Virus record (IMG/VR): IMGVR_UViG_3300035670_000846
Location: 1-32,437 of that record
DNA: 32,437 nucleotides
From: a virus
Direction: 5' to 3' (one strand)
The notes below the pieces were generated by a model. It worked only from the letters and a program-made list of their open reading frames with translations, was not told the origin of the DNA and did no database searches. Made by a program: the position numbers and the translations under genes. This document shows, piece after piece, positions 1 to 8,724 of the stretch; within the stretch, counting starts at the first letter, position 1, and every line of letters begins with the position of its first letter.

Positions 1-2026
1 TGCGGAACTTGATCATTGGGAGCAGGGCAATATTATAGGGTCGCGTTTCGTCAGGGTATGGTGGAGACGGCGGAGAGTTGTCCACGGTAAGGCCGGTGGT
101 AACAATGTCTACTGTTAGACCTGTTGTACTAGGGCTAAGAGCCAGATTGGTAACTGCGGCGTTAGTTTGCGTAATACCTGTCTTAACGCAATTAGAGTTC
201 GGTCCCTGAGGGGCACCATAGCAGTTGTTGCCCTTGTACATAACAGGGGTGCCCCCGGCAGACAACTGATCTGTTAGACCAAGCGAAGTGTAGTGGCTGT
301 GTACCCCGGTGTTAACATGAGTGTGCTGCACAGTTCCGGAGTTAGACGGGTGAGCGTGCTCCGGCAGAGGTAACTGATGGATATGCCCAGGGTCTGTAAC
401 AGTGTGGTTGTGCTGTTTATAAGCATCCGCCTGCAAACTCGCAAAGGTGCGGCCAGGGTCGAGAGCAGTGGGGGTCGGATTCGGGCCACCGGAGCTGAAG
501 CCGCGAACGAATACACCGCGAAGGTCCGGAATACGGAAGAAACCAGCGGGGTCTCCAGGCTGGTTGTAAGTCGTACCAATCAGAGTATAAAGCTCATAGT
601 ATTGGTCGAGTGGGCTTGCATCAAGAAGGCGCCCATCGCATTCGAGCCAGAGGGCTGTGGGGGCGAGTGGGGCCAAGTACCAAATAATGGCACCAACAGG
701 CCAAGAAACCAGGGACTGGCTTACGGTCCAGTCTAGAGAACCTTGGGCAGGTTTGGTGGTGTCAACCGTCAGCTGGGAACGTGTGGTTCCGAGAGGTAGA
801 GAGAAAGGGGTCTGATAGCCAAGACCCACAATCAAATCGCCCTTGGCGGTCACGTTCGCTGTGTCCAGAGTCGAATCGTGATAGATCTTAAGGGCGTTGG
901 AAGTGGGTGCTTCGGTGGTAAGAGGGTTGGCGGTGGAGTCACTGAGAAGCACCAGTCCACGTGTCAATGGCGACGCTTGCAGAGAGCCAAGACCCTTGGC
1001 GGTGACGGCTCGAGTATTGTCTGTAAATGCCTGGGTTTCAGCATCATCAGCCAACTCGACGAAACCAACTTGGGTTTCGGAGGCAACCATACCGGCCAAG
1101 TCAAACGGTGTCACCGACTTGTTCGGAACGGTTAGAGCTAGGGTCTCTGCCGGAGTCGCGAAGGTCGTTACGCCCCATACAGTCGTAGTCGCCGGAACCA
1201 AGCGAAGACCGGACTGAATGACGACCCAGGCACCATTGATGCAGATGACCTTGTCGTTAGGAACACAGGCGGTAGCTACTCCACCAGGGGGTGTATAGGT
1301 GGCAGTGCCGGTAGTGTAGAAATAATATCCGTCGTATGCGGCAGTTGCAGCGGGGAGGGGGCTACCAACAGCAAAAGCGGGAACAGGAACTGTGCCGTCA
1401 GGGGTGAGAAAAGTCACGTCGCCAGTGGCAACATTGACAACACCAGCGAGAACTTGGTTGGCCAGGCCGTTGCCGATGAACGACATCTGCATACCAAGGT
1501 TGAAACCTTGAAGTGCGGTCAGAGCACGAGTGTTATCGGTGGACCCAACGCTGTCGATAAGCTCAACGGCGCCAGACGCGGCTACTGTCCCTCGGTAAAT
1601 ACCAAGGTTCACACTCGGGTTTGCACCCGTAACATACATCGGAAAAACACCAGTCAATGTCATGACCGGTGTTGGTCCGTTGGCAGCCAGAGTGACTTTG
1701 CCGTACTGGTTAACGGCGATTGTTGGATAGGTGTAAGACCCCGGAGTGACTGTTGGGATCGTCTTCAGCGCAACGCTTCCGGTAGTTGTAATACCGCCAA
1801 CGGGGGAGGTTACAATTCCGGTGCCCGCAACAATCAGCTTTACTGTGCCATTGTTGGGTGGATTCGGAGAGACGGAAATCCGACCGGTGGCATAGTCAAC
1901 AAAAAAGTTGGCGCCAAAAATCAGCTGTCCAGTGGGATAGGACAAATTGTACCGATTCGCATCCGGATTATAAAACGGATTATTTGGAATCGGAGCTTGG
2001 GGATTATACGGTGGGATACCGGCCAT
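1..2026 (-). CDS. Tail fibre with phage tail-collar domain (3' end outside window)
   Basis: This frame is open from the ATG at 2026 to the window edge, 675 codons, starting MAGIPPYNPQAPIPNN. The N-terminal two thirds are Gly/Thr/Val-rich beta-type sequence. They include fibre-like segments such as GFVELADDAETQAFTDNTRA, which recalls the phage tail-fibre repeat. Around residues 435-515 is a phage tail-collar domain (PF07484 type), with PVGAIIWYLA, ALWLECDGRLLD, YYELYTLIGTTY and FFRIPDLRGVFVRG visible. A His-rich segment with five HxH motifs follows (293-412). The last visible residues, RPYNIALLPMIKFR, match the usual end of this family, so only a few codons are probably missing. Inferred role: distal receptor-binding tail fibre or short fibre of the virion. 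It follows a GGGTAAAA element, with GAGAG as a weak ribosome site. It is the last gene of a fibre cluster. Confidence 0.9.
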   Translation of the reverse strand, partial: MAGIPPYNPQAPIPNNPFYNPDANRYNLSYPTGQLIFGANFFVDYATGRISVSPNPPNNGTVKLIVAGTGIVTSPVGGITTTGSVALKTIPTVTPGSYTYPTIAVNQYGKVTLAANGPTPVMTLTGVFPMYVTGANPSVNLGIYRGTVAASGAVELIDSVGSTDNTRALTALQGFNLGMQMSFIGNGLANQVLAGVVNVATGDVTFLTPDGTVPVPAFAVGSPLPAATAAYDGYYFYTTGTATYTPPGGVATACVPNDKVICINGAWVVIQSGLRLVPATTTVWGVTTFATPAETLALTVPNKSVTPFDLAGMVASETQVGFVELADDAETQAFTDNTRAVTAKGLGSLQASPLTRGLVLLSDSTANPLTTEAPTSNALKIYHDSTLDTANVTAKGDLIVGLGYQTPFSLPLGTTRSQLTVDTTKPAQGSLDWTVSQSLVSWPVGAIIWYLAPLAPTALWLECDGRLLDASPLDQYYELYTLIGTTYNQPGDPAGFFRIPDLRGVFVRGFSSGGPNPTPTALDPGRTFASLQADAYKQHNHTVTDPGHIHQLPLPEHAHPSNSGTVQHTHVNTGVHSHYTSLGLTDQLSAGGTPVMYKGNNCYGAPQGPNSNCVKTGITQTNAAVTNLALSPSTTGLTVDIVTTGLTVDNSPPSPPYPDETRPYNIALLPMIKFR
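293..412 (-). other. Five HxH metal-binding-type motifs in the tail fibre
   Basis: On the coding strand the motifs come in the order HNH, HIH, HAH, HTH, HSH, about 9 to 12 residues apart, just after the collar domain. In the T4 long-fibre tip (gp37), HxH motifs from three chains coordinate iron along the trimer axis. A similar metal-stabilised trimeric needle is inferred here. Confidence 0.7.
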
Positions 2027-2058
2027 TGCTACTTTTCTCTCGGAGTCCTGTTAACTGT

Positions 2059-2068
2059 TTTTACCCGG
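2059..2068 (-). promoter_or_regulatory. CCGGGTAAAA element before the collar fibre gene
   Basis: On the coding strand the stop TAA (2071-2069) is followed with no gap by CCGGGTAAAA, then ACAGTTAAC. The start codon lies 32 bases downstream. Candidate promoter; no start-site data. Confidence 0.55.
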
Positions 2069-2617
2069 TTACTGGACAGGATTACCGGAAACCTGCGTCC
2101 ACTGACGGCTGTCACCATCATTATACAACACGTACATCAAACCGGTGCCAGAATCCCACCAAAGGGTGCCATCAGGGTGTGTGCCGAGTGCAGGCTCAAC
2201 GTTTGAGACAATAGTGTTGGCGTAGGTGTAAGGCATACAGTTGATCCACTGTGAGCCATCCCATACCTTGAGCTTGGGTCCAGGGGAGTCAACGGTCGAG
2301 GTGGTATCCAGCCAGAGTTCTCCAAGAGTGTTTCCAGGGGCTGCCGGAGAAGACTCATTGCCCCAGTAATAAATGTCAGGACCCCCAAAAGGGTCGGGGA
2401 CTTTTTGATTACTATTGGGGGGATAGTCCCCGATGGTGCAAGGGCCAATCTTGACGAGACTGGTTCCTGTGCTGTCGGCAACGAAGAATCCAGGCTGGTT
2501 GGAGGCGGTATTTACGGCAGCTTGTCCTGGCAGTAACTTGGCCGGGTCTGGGCGCTTGTTTGGCACAAGCGACCGCAGAAGCTGAATGGGGGTTACGTTA
2601 TTTGCTGGGAATGGCAT
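2069..2617 (-). CDS. Small fibre-associated virion protein with shared N-terminal module
   Basis: This 182-residue protein has no recognised enzyme motif. Residues 8-57 (LLRSLVPNKRP, LLPGQAAVNT, GFFVAD) match the N-terminal module of the 1649-residue protein encoded just upstream, which suggests both attach to the same partner. Two beta-hairpin-like units follow: GELWLDT...KVWDGSQWI at residues 99-125 and GTLWWDS...QW at 150-174. Such G-x-L-W-x-D units recur in several virion proteins here. The ATG at 2617 is the only sensible start and no clear Shine-Dalgarno is visible. Inferred role: tail-fibre adaptor or decoration protein. That it is a gene is well supported; its exact role is not. Confidence 0.85.
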   Translation of the reverse strand: MPFPANNVTPIQLLRSLVPNKRPDPAKLLPGQAAVNTASNQPGFFVADSTGTSLVKIGPCTIGDYPPNSNQKVPDPFGGPDIYYWGNESSPAAPGNTLGELWLDTTSTVDSPGPKLKVWDGSQWINCMPYTYANTIVSNVEPALGTHPDGTLWWDSGTGLMYVLYNDGDSRQWTQVSGNPVQ

Positions 2618-2638
2618 GGTGACTAGGCGTCGTTACGA

Positions 2639-2653
2639 CTCGGTAGACCCGAG
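2639..2653 (-). other. Short leader hairpin before the 182-residue gene
   Basis: CTCGG and CCGAG form a perfect 5-bp stem with a 5-base loop in the untranslated leader, between the GGGTAAAA element and the ATG at 2617. It has no U-tract, so it is not a terminator. It may stabilise the mRNA. Confidence 0.35.
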
Positions 2654-2666
2654 AAGGTTTAAGTGG

Positions 2667-2676
2667 TTTTACCCGG
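2667..2676 (-). promoter_or_regulatory. CCGGGTAAAA element before the 182-residue gene
   Basis: The stop TGA of the 1649-residue gene (2679-2677) is followed directly by CCGGGTAAAA and then CCACTTAAAC. The distance to the next start is 49 bases, the longest of the set. Confidence 0.55.
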
Positions 2677-5600
2677 TCAGCTGAAAAGACCCGAGTCGAT
2701 GTCAACAATCTGATTGTTCTCGTTGACGGTGATTCCGGGACCATCTTGCAGCGCGGTGTTGTAAAGCTGCTCAGGAATCGGGCAAGTGAGGAACTCGTCG
2801 GAAGTAATGATCCGAATATTGCAAGTGGTGCCTGTGGCAGGGGGAACGGCGAAAGTGATTTCCAGACTCTTGGTTACGGAATTGATACCAACTGTGTAGG
2901 CTAGACCGGCCAAGGAATCACCCTTTTGAGCCACAGGAATCTGCATAACGCCACCAAGACTGACGAACATATTCTCTTTATTAACTTTATTAGGGTCCAG
3001 CGGCAAGTTGTTAATCAGGAGCGGGAAAGTGCGAACAGTATTGTTAAAGAGTGGGGCAATGTCGTCCACAGACGAGACAAATACCGTGGAAACACCGGCA
3101 TTACGATAACGCTCGCCGGACAAGATACCGCGCATATCGAGAACGGTACCTGCTTGCGGTGCGCCACCAATAAATGACAGGGAAAGAGAGCCAGAAGAAG
3201 AGTCGAGCAAGTAGGCGGAAGAGGTCTGAGCGGGACCGGCGGGATTCTGTTCAACACCACTTAAGAACAGGAAAGAGTTCAAGTTGGTAAGTTGCGGAAG
3301 ATCCGGGCTAACGGTAAAGGTCGTCTGGATACCGTCGAATGCGGGGCCAAGAGTGAAAGAAATGACTTCCATTGTTTGCTCGGTGTCGTCCGAAGTTACG
3401 ATGCGAATGTCGCAGCTGGTTCCTTCCAGAGGCGCTTCGGAGAAAATGATCTCTGGGGCTGTGGCACCCGTGGAGTCACCACGAATAATGTAAGCCTCGT
3501 TAGGCTTCTGAACAACTCCCCCTAAAAATACAAATGTACTATTGGTGGAAAGTTGTGATACGGGGATATTAAAAGTACCTCGTGTGAGTGTAAAGACCTG
3601 GCGAACTCCATCGAACTGACCTGAGATATCGTCGGAGGAGTAGACCAGGACGGGATTGGGTAGAACGACGGGATCGGGGCTCTTGTAGATTTGGCGATCG
3701 GCAGCGTAGGACAGGGGGCTTTCTGTTACGTAATACTGGGCGGTGAGTGCTTCGCGAATAGGGCCAAGGAAAACGAGGGAGCCAGTGTCGTCGGCGCCCA
3801 TAACAGTTAGGCGGCCACCCCAAGAGGTTGTACAGAGATAGTCGTACGACAGTTTCTTGGAGATCTGGTTAACTTGATATTTCGGTAGACCGCGAGAGTA
3901 GTCGAAGTATCCAACGTACTGCCAAGTGTGGGTATTAGCGATGATGGCGGAGGGGTTGTTAAACTCAATCGGCCAGGGGGCAGTCAGGTTGGCGTAACCG
4001 TTAATCGGAGACAGGGGCAAGCTGGTGTTCAGCAGGAGGCGTTCACCGGAATACTTAGGAAGAAGATACTGGGCAATGAGCGAGGGAGCGTATCCCATCA
4101 ACTGGAAGAAGCGATACATTGTGGTTTTCGTAGGAGCCCAGTCAGGGTCGTACACGGAGGGTTCTGGATAACCGCTAGAAACGCAGACTTTGGCAACGGT
4201 ACCACTCGGCCATTGCGCTGGCAGAATTCCTACGGAATACTGAGGGTAATAGTTGCGAATGACTCGTAAGACGTTAGAGTTAAGTGAAATTACACGAACG
4301 TATTCGACAGCGTCTATGTCCTCATTGCTAAGTTGCAGGATGCTAACTCCTTCTTTCGGCAGAACAACCTGTTGTACAGATAGCAACTCAAGTTGAGCCA
4401 CAAGGGGACGACCAAACGTGGGAGTGGCCACGTAGGGACTTGTCATTGCTTGCGCTGTTTGCACTGTGGAAGTAGGGGCAACAAGCGGGATAGGGTCCCC
4501 CTCAAGAGCAGTGCGCTTAAAAATAATGCCCAAATCGGGGGAACTATCGTCGTCGTCAATCTGGTATTGAGGAGCGAACTCAGTGTAAGGAATGACCGCA
4601 CCACGCATATACGATAGGTTAGCGTTATAGGGGGCGGGAATACCGTTTACGTAGTAATCATAGTAGGGGTCGGGAGCGAGTTTCCCTTGCCAAGACTCGG
4701 TGACTAACTCGGTTTTCTCGAGAACGCTGGAGACCACAAAAGGTGAATCACTTTTTTCTGGCGACACTTTTGTGGGGCCGTTAATCGAATTGAATGTTGT
4801 TTCGTAATACAGCGAGGTCCAGAGATTATTCTCGGCAGCGTAGTAGTTCTTGTTGTTATAGGTGATATAGGCACCTTGCGGATTATAAAATGGCACCAGG
4901 GGACTGTCGAGGTCGGTCGGATCTGACGGGACAGACTGAACCCACGGCGTACTTGCGTCTGTCAAGGTTGCATAAATAACATAATTGGTTGCCTGCGACG
5001 AATCTGCAATCTTGTAGTTAAAGTTTGCCGACACAGAGTACTGTTCTGTCTCAACCAAGTCTACGGTAAATACTTGCGAGATACCGCCATATTGTCCAGG
5101 GTCAAACTGAAAGTTACGCTTGAGGGTGTTCGAAAGGTTCTGACCAGTTTGGTTTAGGCGAAGAACTGACCCGAGCTGAGGAGCTTGGGAGGTTGGGTTT
5201 GTGGATTGTACGTAGAACCCGTAGGACTTCTCAGAGGGGGTTCGGGGATCAATAAAACGACGAATATAGGGAATGTCAAGCGTGATGGACCCACTATCGT
5301 ATTCCATCGAAGGAATGGTAGAATCCGAGAGTCTGACGCGAAGGATTGCCCCACCTTCGGAAGGATTCTCCGTGGGTCCTGCCGTCAGAACGCAAGTGGG
5401 AGTACCATCTGTGACAAAGAAGGCTCGATACGTACAGGTTCCATCGGATGTAAACACCGCAGAGCCTGGTTTCAGGGAGAACGGAAGGATGGAGGCTGGA
5501 TCGAAAGAACGTTGCAAATAAATCTGCTGAACTGCTGGATCGTTCGGGTCGGGGGCTACTTTGACGACTTTACTGCCGAGGAACATAATCCGTTTTTGTT

Positions 5601-7626
5601 CATCGGAGGTGACAGATTCTTCCAGCAGCTGTAGTGGACGCATGATACCAGGGAGCAGGAAACCACGGTTGATTTGGTTAGCCCCTCCGAGTGTTCCAAG
5701 ACCCGCGAAACCTTCTGCCTGGAATGCAACAGAACCAAAGTTTGTTGTTGCGTTTGTCAGAGACATGATGGCGCCATCTTTCGTCCAACAGGCAATGGCA
5801 GCACCGATTGTATAGGTGGATTGCGCCTGCATATAAGAGTTGGGGCCACTGATTCGGAAGCCGAAATGACGAAAATCGTTATTTGGGTCTGGAACACCAA
5901 TGCTTTGCTGCTGGTTGGTATCCTCATTCAGGATTGAGAGAGTGGTGTAGTAATAACGGATATTTGGAATGGAGGCGTCATTGAGATTCTGCAGCTGATA
6001 CTTTGTGGGAATGGCAGTAATTGGATCGGCTCCTCCCCGTGTTTGCTGAGTATACTGGGTCAACTGAATCCAGTTTTGACTTGAGGTTGAGTACAGCTGA
6101 TAGGCAACTGGATCCTTCTGAAGGATAACGGCTGTAGAGGCATTGATGATTACAGACTTGAAACCTGCGACGATATTACCATCGTAGTCACCATTTGCCA
6201 TACCATAGTCAGAACGGTGGTTGACTGCATTCTGATATGGGGAGGAGTTGTCTGTACTATTGGCAGGAAGGTTATTCGGGTAATCTCCAAGAGTGGGTGC
6301 TACAATGTCATACTCCGGTGGAGATGCCAATGTGGTGTTCACTTGGCCAAGAAAAACATTGGGGAACGCCTTTTGGACCTTTACGTAGAAGTCGTTCAGC
6401 TGCGGCAGGGAGACATTCTTGAGAACGCTCAGGCGGTGGTGGGAGTACGACGAAAGCTCGTAGGACTCACCATCAGTTGGAGAGTAATAAGGATATATGT
6501 TATATACTTCAAACTTCGGATCTTCTATGTCCGATGTCAGAAAATAAGATGCAGGGAGTTCGGAATAAGGCACTGGTGCTTCATCCGGGCCATCCCAATA
6601 GCCATAAGATACCGCGAAAGTATAGCTTGTTAAAGGATAGACATAATAAGCACGGCTTTTAAAATCAGCTCCTACCTGGTCAGCCGAATCGCTGTACGTG
6701 ATTTGAACAAAATCGTTGAAGTTAAGGCCGTGGGGGCGGGACGATTTGAAGATGGCCCAGTCGGTACCTACCTGGCGGGTAACCTTAGTCACAAGACGAT
6801 AATCGAGTTTATCCAGCCCCGTAAAGTTGGAGACATAGGTGTTGCCCGACCACCTAAAGATAGAGGATAGGGGTTGATTTTCGTATACCGGGCCGAGAGG
6901 CTCTTGCTGATAGTTCGGCGGGAATGCTGGATGAGTATACTTCGGTACATATGTAGGATGAATCTCACATTTCTTAAGGTCGAGACCAATAATGGAAACA
7001 CCGCGAGGAAGCACCAAACCGCCTACACCCTCAGGGTTAAAAGCAGCCAGAATATCCTGGGTTATTTCAGTGTAAGGGTTGGACAGATCCAGAGAGAAGG
7101 AGTTTGCGTTTGCCCCTGGGCTGTTGACCACACAGTGCTGCCCAGGGGCAAGAACAATCAAATAACGATTATTTCCGGTTGCTGTGCCGTTAATGGCGGA
7201 TTGAATAATATATTTGGATACTTCGAGAATGGCACGATTGATGGTGATAAACGGAACGGTTTGACCATCATTTGCCAGAGAGTCCGTTGCGCTCGGAAAC
7301 TCGGGAGCCACAAACACAGTGAGGCCATTGGTGCCGCCAAGGTAGGGTGCAGCAACTTTTTGCCAGTTACCTTCGTCGTCGCCGATACTAAGAGCTTTTG
7401 TGTCTTTATCCACCCACAGCTCACCACGAGCCGGAATCTGCGCAGGAGCTTCAGGGAGGTATGCGGTGGGGCCTGCTTTTACAACGCTGCCGTCGTTAAC
7501 TTCGAAGAAGAGGCCAGGGTCGTTGCTGTTGGTATTGAGACCGATTTCCCCTGGCTCAAGGTTCGCTCCGGTTGGACGCTTGCCCAAAAGGCTGGAACGC
7601 TTGAAGATAATTTTGACAGCAGACAT
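2677..7626 (-). CDS. Very large virion protein with beta-helix-like region (1649 aa)
   Basis: Residues 4-55 carry the shared N-terminal module (IIFKRSSLLGKRP, LEPGEIGLNT). Residues 68-92 carry a GELWVD hairpin unit. From about residue 103 to 245 the sequence (PFITINRAILEVSK, RYLIVLAPGQH, LVLPRGVSIIGLDLKKCEI) resembles a pectate-lyase-like right-handed beta-helix. It also recalls large structural proteins of marine cyanomyoviruses, as do later segments such as GNIVAGFKSVIINAS and DGAIMSLTNATTNFGS. Three tandem domains of about 94 residues lie near residues 1331-1612. The C-terminus GPGITVNENN...DIDSGLFS resembles that of the 156-residue protein at 22611-23081. Probable role: tail or fibre component facing the host surface. 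No catalytic residues can be assigned. The ATG at 7626 follows a leader hairpin and lacks a clear Shine-Dalgarno. Confidence 0.88.
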   Translation of the reverse strand: MSAVKIIFKRSSLLGKRPTGANLEPGEIGLNTNSNDPGLFFEVNDGSVVKAGPTAYLPEAPAQIPARGELWVDKDTKALSIGDDEGNWQKVAAPYLGGTNGLTVFVAPEFPSATDSLANDGQTVPFITINRAILEVSKYIIQSAINGTATGNNRYLIVLAPGQHCVVNSPGANANSFSLDLSNPYTEITQDILAAFNPEGVGGLVLPRGVSIIGLDLKKCEIHPTYVPKYTHPAFPPNYQQEPLGPVYENQPLSSIFRWSGNTYVSNFTGLDKLDYRLVTKVTRQVGTDWAIFKSSRPHGLNFNDFVQITYSDSADQVGADFKSRAYYVYPLTSYTFAVSYGYWDGPDEAPVPYSELPASYFLTSDIEDPKFEVYNIYPYYSPTDGESYELSSYSHHRLSVLKNVSLPQLNDFYVKVQKAFPNVFLGQVNTTLASPPEYDIVAPTLGDYPNNLPANSTDNSSPYQNAVNHRSDYGMANGDYDGNIVAGFKSVIINASTAVILQKDPVAYQLYSTSSQNWIQLTQYTQQTRGGADPITAIPTKYQLQNLNDASIPNIRYYYTTLSILNEDTNQQQSIGVPDPNNDFRHFGFRISGPNSYMQAQSTYTIGAAIACWTKDGAIMSLTNATTNFGSVAFQAEGFAGLGTLGGANQINRGFLLPGIMRPLQLLEESVTSDEQKRIMFLGSKVVKVAPDPNDPAVQQIYLQRSFDPASILPFSLKPGSAVFTSDGTCTYRAFFVTDGTPTCVLTAGPTENPSEGGAILRVRLSDSTIPSMEYDSGSITLDIPYIRRFIDPRTPSEKSYGFYVQSTNPTSQAPQLGSVLRLNQTGQNLSNTLKRNFQFDPGQYGGISQVFTVDLVETEQYSVSANFNYKIADSSQATNYVIYATLTDASTPWVQSVPSDPTDLDSPLVPFYNPQGAYITYNNKNYYAAENNLWTSLYYETTFNSINGPTKVSPEKSDSPFVVSSVLEKTELVTESWQGKLAPDPYYDYYVNGIPAPYNANLSYMRGAVIPYTEFAPQYQIDDDDSSPDLGIIFKRTALEGDPIPLVAPTSTVQTAQAMTSPYVATPTFGRPLVAQLELLSVQQVVLPKEGVSILQLSNEDIDAVEYVRVISLNSNVLRVIRNYYPQYSVGILPAQWPSGTVAKVCVSSGYPEPSVYDPDWAPTKTTMYRFFQLMGYAPSLIAQYLLPKYSGERLLLNTSLPLSPINGYANLTAPWPIEFNNPSAIIANTHTWQYVGYFDYSRGLPKYQVNQISKKLSYDYLCTTSWGGRLTVMGADDTGSLVFLGPIREALTAQYYVTESPLSYAADRQIYKSPDPVVLPNPVLVYSSDDISGQFDGVRQVFTLTRGTFNIPVSQLSTNSTFVFLGGVVQKPNEAYIIRGDSTGATAPEIIFSEAPLEGTSCDIRIVTSDDTEQTMEVISFTLGPAFDGIQTTFTVSPDLPQLTNLNSFLFLSGVEQNPAGPAQTSSAYLLDSSSGSLSLSFIGGAPQAGTVLDMRGILSGERYRNAGVSTVFVSSVDDIAPLFNNTVRTFPLLINNLPLDPNKVNKENMFVSLGGVMQIPVAQKGDSLAGLAYTVGINSVTKSLEITFAVPPATGTTCNIRIITSDEFLTCPIPEQLYNTALQDGPGITVNENNQIVDIDSGLFS
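2791..3636 (-). repeat. Three tandem ~94-residue domains in the 1649-aa protein
   Basis: Each unit reads roughly FDGV..tFtl, then a variable stretch, FvfLGGVvQ.P, a Y strand, I.F...P..GT.c.iRi and TSD. Unit 1 spans about residues 1331-1422, unit 2 1423-1518 (most diverged, ending MRGILSGERYR) and unit 3 1519-1612. Units 1 and 3 share FVFLGGVVQKP/FVSLGGVMQIP and CDIRIVTSDD/CNIRIITSDE. Divergence is too high for recent duplication. These look like beta-sandwich fibre domains. Confidence 0.75.
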
Positions 7627-7647
7627 TTGCTAACGAGCGAGTGGTGA

Positions 7648-7665
7648 ACCGTGTAAAGACACGGT
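7648..7665 (-). other. Leader hairpin before the 1649-aa gene
   Basis: ACCGTGTAAAGACACGGT (plus strand) is a perfect 7-bp stem with a 4-base loop. It lies entirely in the 47-base gap, 21 bases before the ATG. No U-tract follows on the minus strand. It is likely an mRNA stabilising or translation-tuning element for a highly expressed virion gene. Confidence 0.45.
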
Positions 7666-7671
7666 CCTTAC

Positions 7672-7680
7672 TCTTACCCC
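7672..7680 (-). promoter_or_regulatory. Variant GGGGTAAGA element overlapping a stop codon
   Basis: Here the TAA inside GGGGTAAGA is itself the stop codon (7676-7674) of the 175-residue gene. One base differs from the GGGTAAAA core. The start downstream is 45 bases away. Confidence 0.35.
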
Positions 7681-8201
7681 TGTTGCTCCATATATGCTTT
7701 CATTGCTTCTTCGAGAGCCTCAATCTGAGACCCAATTTCTTCCATTTCCGAGTAGCTAGATTCTTGCTCGTAGGTGCGATTGTAATCGGTTATTTGCTTC
7801 TGACCAACATTACCGCCAGGGGCAGCCACAGCCATCTTAGCGTCCAAGCGCTCTTTCTCTTTGATCATATCCTGCATTTCTTGCATACAACGGTGAAACT
7901 CCTGGAAGTTTCCACGCATGCGGCAGACACGGAGTTTGTCTTGTTGTTTATCAATCTTGAGGTTAAGGGCATGAGCTTGCTTCTCAAGATCCTCGTACTT
8001 ATCGCCCTGCATTACGTTGGCAGGAGTCAGCTCAGCAAAAGCTTGGCGGATCTTGGAGTTGGCTTCTGGCTCCTCGACCGTATTGCGCTTATAGTCAGTT
8101 GGCGGATGCGAAAAGTCGTAGTCAACGATCTGGTGACCGTGTTCTTTGTAGATTAAGTAGGCTTGCTCAAGAGCCTTGTTATCGATCGAATCCTTACGCA
8201 T
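7674..8201 (-). CDS. Coiled-coil protein, function unknown (175 aa)
   Basis: The protein is charged and largely helical, with no membrane segment or signal. Residues 65-125 (YEDLEKQAHALNLKIDKQQD and following) show heptad-like spacing, and a second short coil lies at the C-terminus (SQIEALEEAMKAYMEQQ). It sits alone in its unit between two intergenic elements, upstream of the giant virion protein, so a virion assembly, chaperone or scaffold-like role is possible but unproven. The ATG at 8201 begins MRKDSIDNK and has no Shine-Dalgarno. I do not recognise a family. Confidence 0.8.
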   Translation of the reverse strand: MRKDSIDNKALEQAYLIYKEHGHQIVDYDFSHPPTDYKRNTVEEPEANSKIRQAFAELTPANVMQGDKYEDLEKQAHALNLKIDKQQDKLRVCRMRGNFQEFHRCMQEMQDMIKEKERLDAKMAVAAPGGNVGQKQITDYNRTYEQESSYSEMEEIGSQIEALEEAMKAYMEQQG

Positions 8202-8220
8202 CGCCGAACGGGGACATTAT

Positions 8221-8237
8221 GTAGGGTTTTACCCTAC
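8221..8237 (-). other. Hairpin containing stop codon and GGGTAAAA core
   Basis: GTAGGGTAAAACCCTAC on the coding strand is a perfect 7-bp stem with a 3-base loop. It includes the TAG stop of the 117-residue gene and the whole GGGTAAAA core. This is the only copy where the element is embedded in a hairpin, so it may act as RNA as well as DNA. Confidence 0.5.
8227..8235 (-). promoter_or_regulatory. AGGGTAAAA element before the 175-residue gene
   Basis: The stop TAG (8236-8234) overlaps the element as TAGGGTAAAA. The next start is 25 bases downstream. Confidence 0.5.
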
Positions 8238-8587
8238 CATTTTACTCGGTCGGCCCAATAGGCTGCTGACATTTTTCCTCTAGCAATATTTTTAGCGTGC
8301 CGTGCTTTGAAAGATTCTCTACGCTTACGGTATGCTTCAGATTCACCCTCTTTTTTAGGGGACCCCTCAACCCCCCTCGCTCCAAATCTGATTAACTTTT
8401 CTTTCCCTCCTTCACAGGCTTTTACCACGTGGCTTTTTCCTCCGTGTGCTTCTGCACGGGGTTTATTACAAGCCATCTCACTTTTATCAGCGAAGTTGGG
8501 CATAGGATAGCCAAGGGCCATGGCTTGCCTCTCAGCGTAATCACGCTTGAACTGTTCCAGCAAGTCATCGGGGAAATCGCCAAACAT
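8234..8587 (-). CDS. Conserved small basic phage protein (117 aa), function unknown
   Basis: Residues 51-117 form a block I recognise as widespread in phages: KSHVVKACEGGKEKLIRFGA, then GESEAYRKRRESFKARHAKN, IARGKMSAAYWADRVKW. It is strongly basic and ends in WADRVKW, the usual end of this family. The biochemical role is not established to my knowledge. Nucleic-acid binding or a head/packaging role is inference from charge and neighbours. Start ATG at 8587, two bases after the stop of the 44-residue gene, with GAGG inside that gene's end. It is the last gene of the block beginning at 10941. Confidence 0.88.
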   Translation of the reverse strand: MFGDFPDDLLEQFKRDYAERQAMALGYPMPNFADKSEMACNKPRAEAHGGKSHVVKACEGGKEKLIRFGARGVEGSPKKEGESEAYRKRRESFKARHAKNIARGKMSAAYWADRVKW

Positions 8588-8589
8588 AA

Positions 8590-8724
8590 CTACCTCGGCT
8601 TGTTTTGTTTCAGGGTCACTTTATTCTCAGGGACCGCCGCTTGCGGATCTTTCTCTACGGGCACATCCGACCCACGTGTTGGTGTTCTCTCGCTGTTCCA
8701 GCGATGGTGCAGTTCCGGGTTCAT
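8590..8724 (-). CDS. Tiny conserved-position ORF (44 aa)
   Basis: The ORF starts ATG at 8724, overlapping the previous stop as ATGA, and ends TAG at 8590, two bases before the next ATG. It has one of the strongest ribosome sites in the window, GGAGGAGAGTC before the ATG. The product starts MNPELHHRWNSERTPTRGSD and ends LKQNKPR. It is hydrophilic, with no recognisable domain. It fills an otherwise unexplained 133-base gap in a chain of tightly packed genes. A longer ORF in another frame across 8627-8866 lacks this coupling and is rejected. Confidence 0.75.
   Translation of the reverse strand: MNPELHHRWNSERTPTRGSDVPVEKDPQAAVPENKVTLKQNKPR

Noticed and set aside
1454-2206. Plus-strand ORF of 250 codons.
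   Set aside because: It lies antisense to the collar fibre and the next gene, crosses a gene boundary and has low-complexity, non-family sequence.
6874-7647. Plus-strand ORF of 257 codons.
   Set aside because: Antisense to the N-terminal part of the 1649-residue protein, whose module and motifs are clear.
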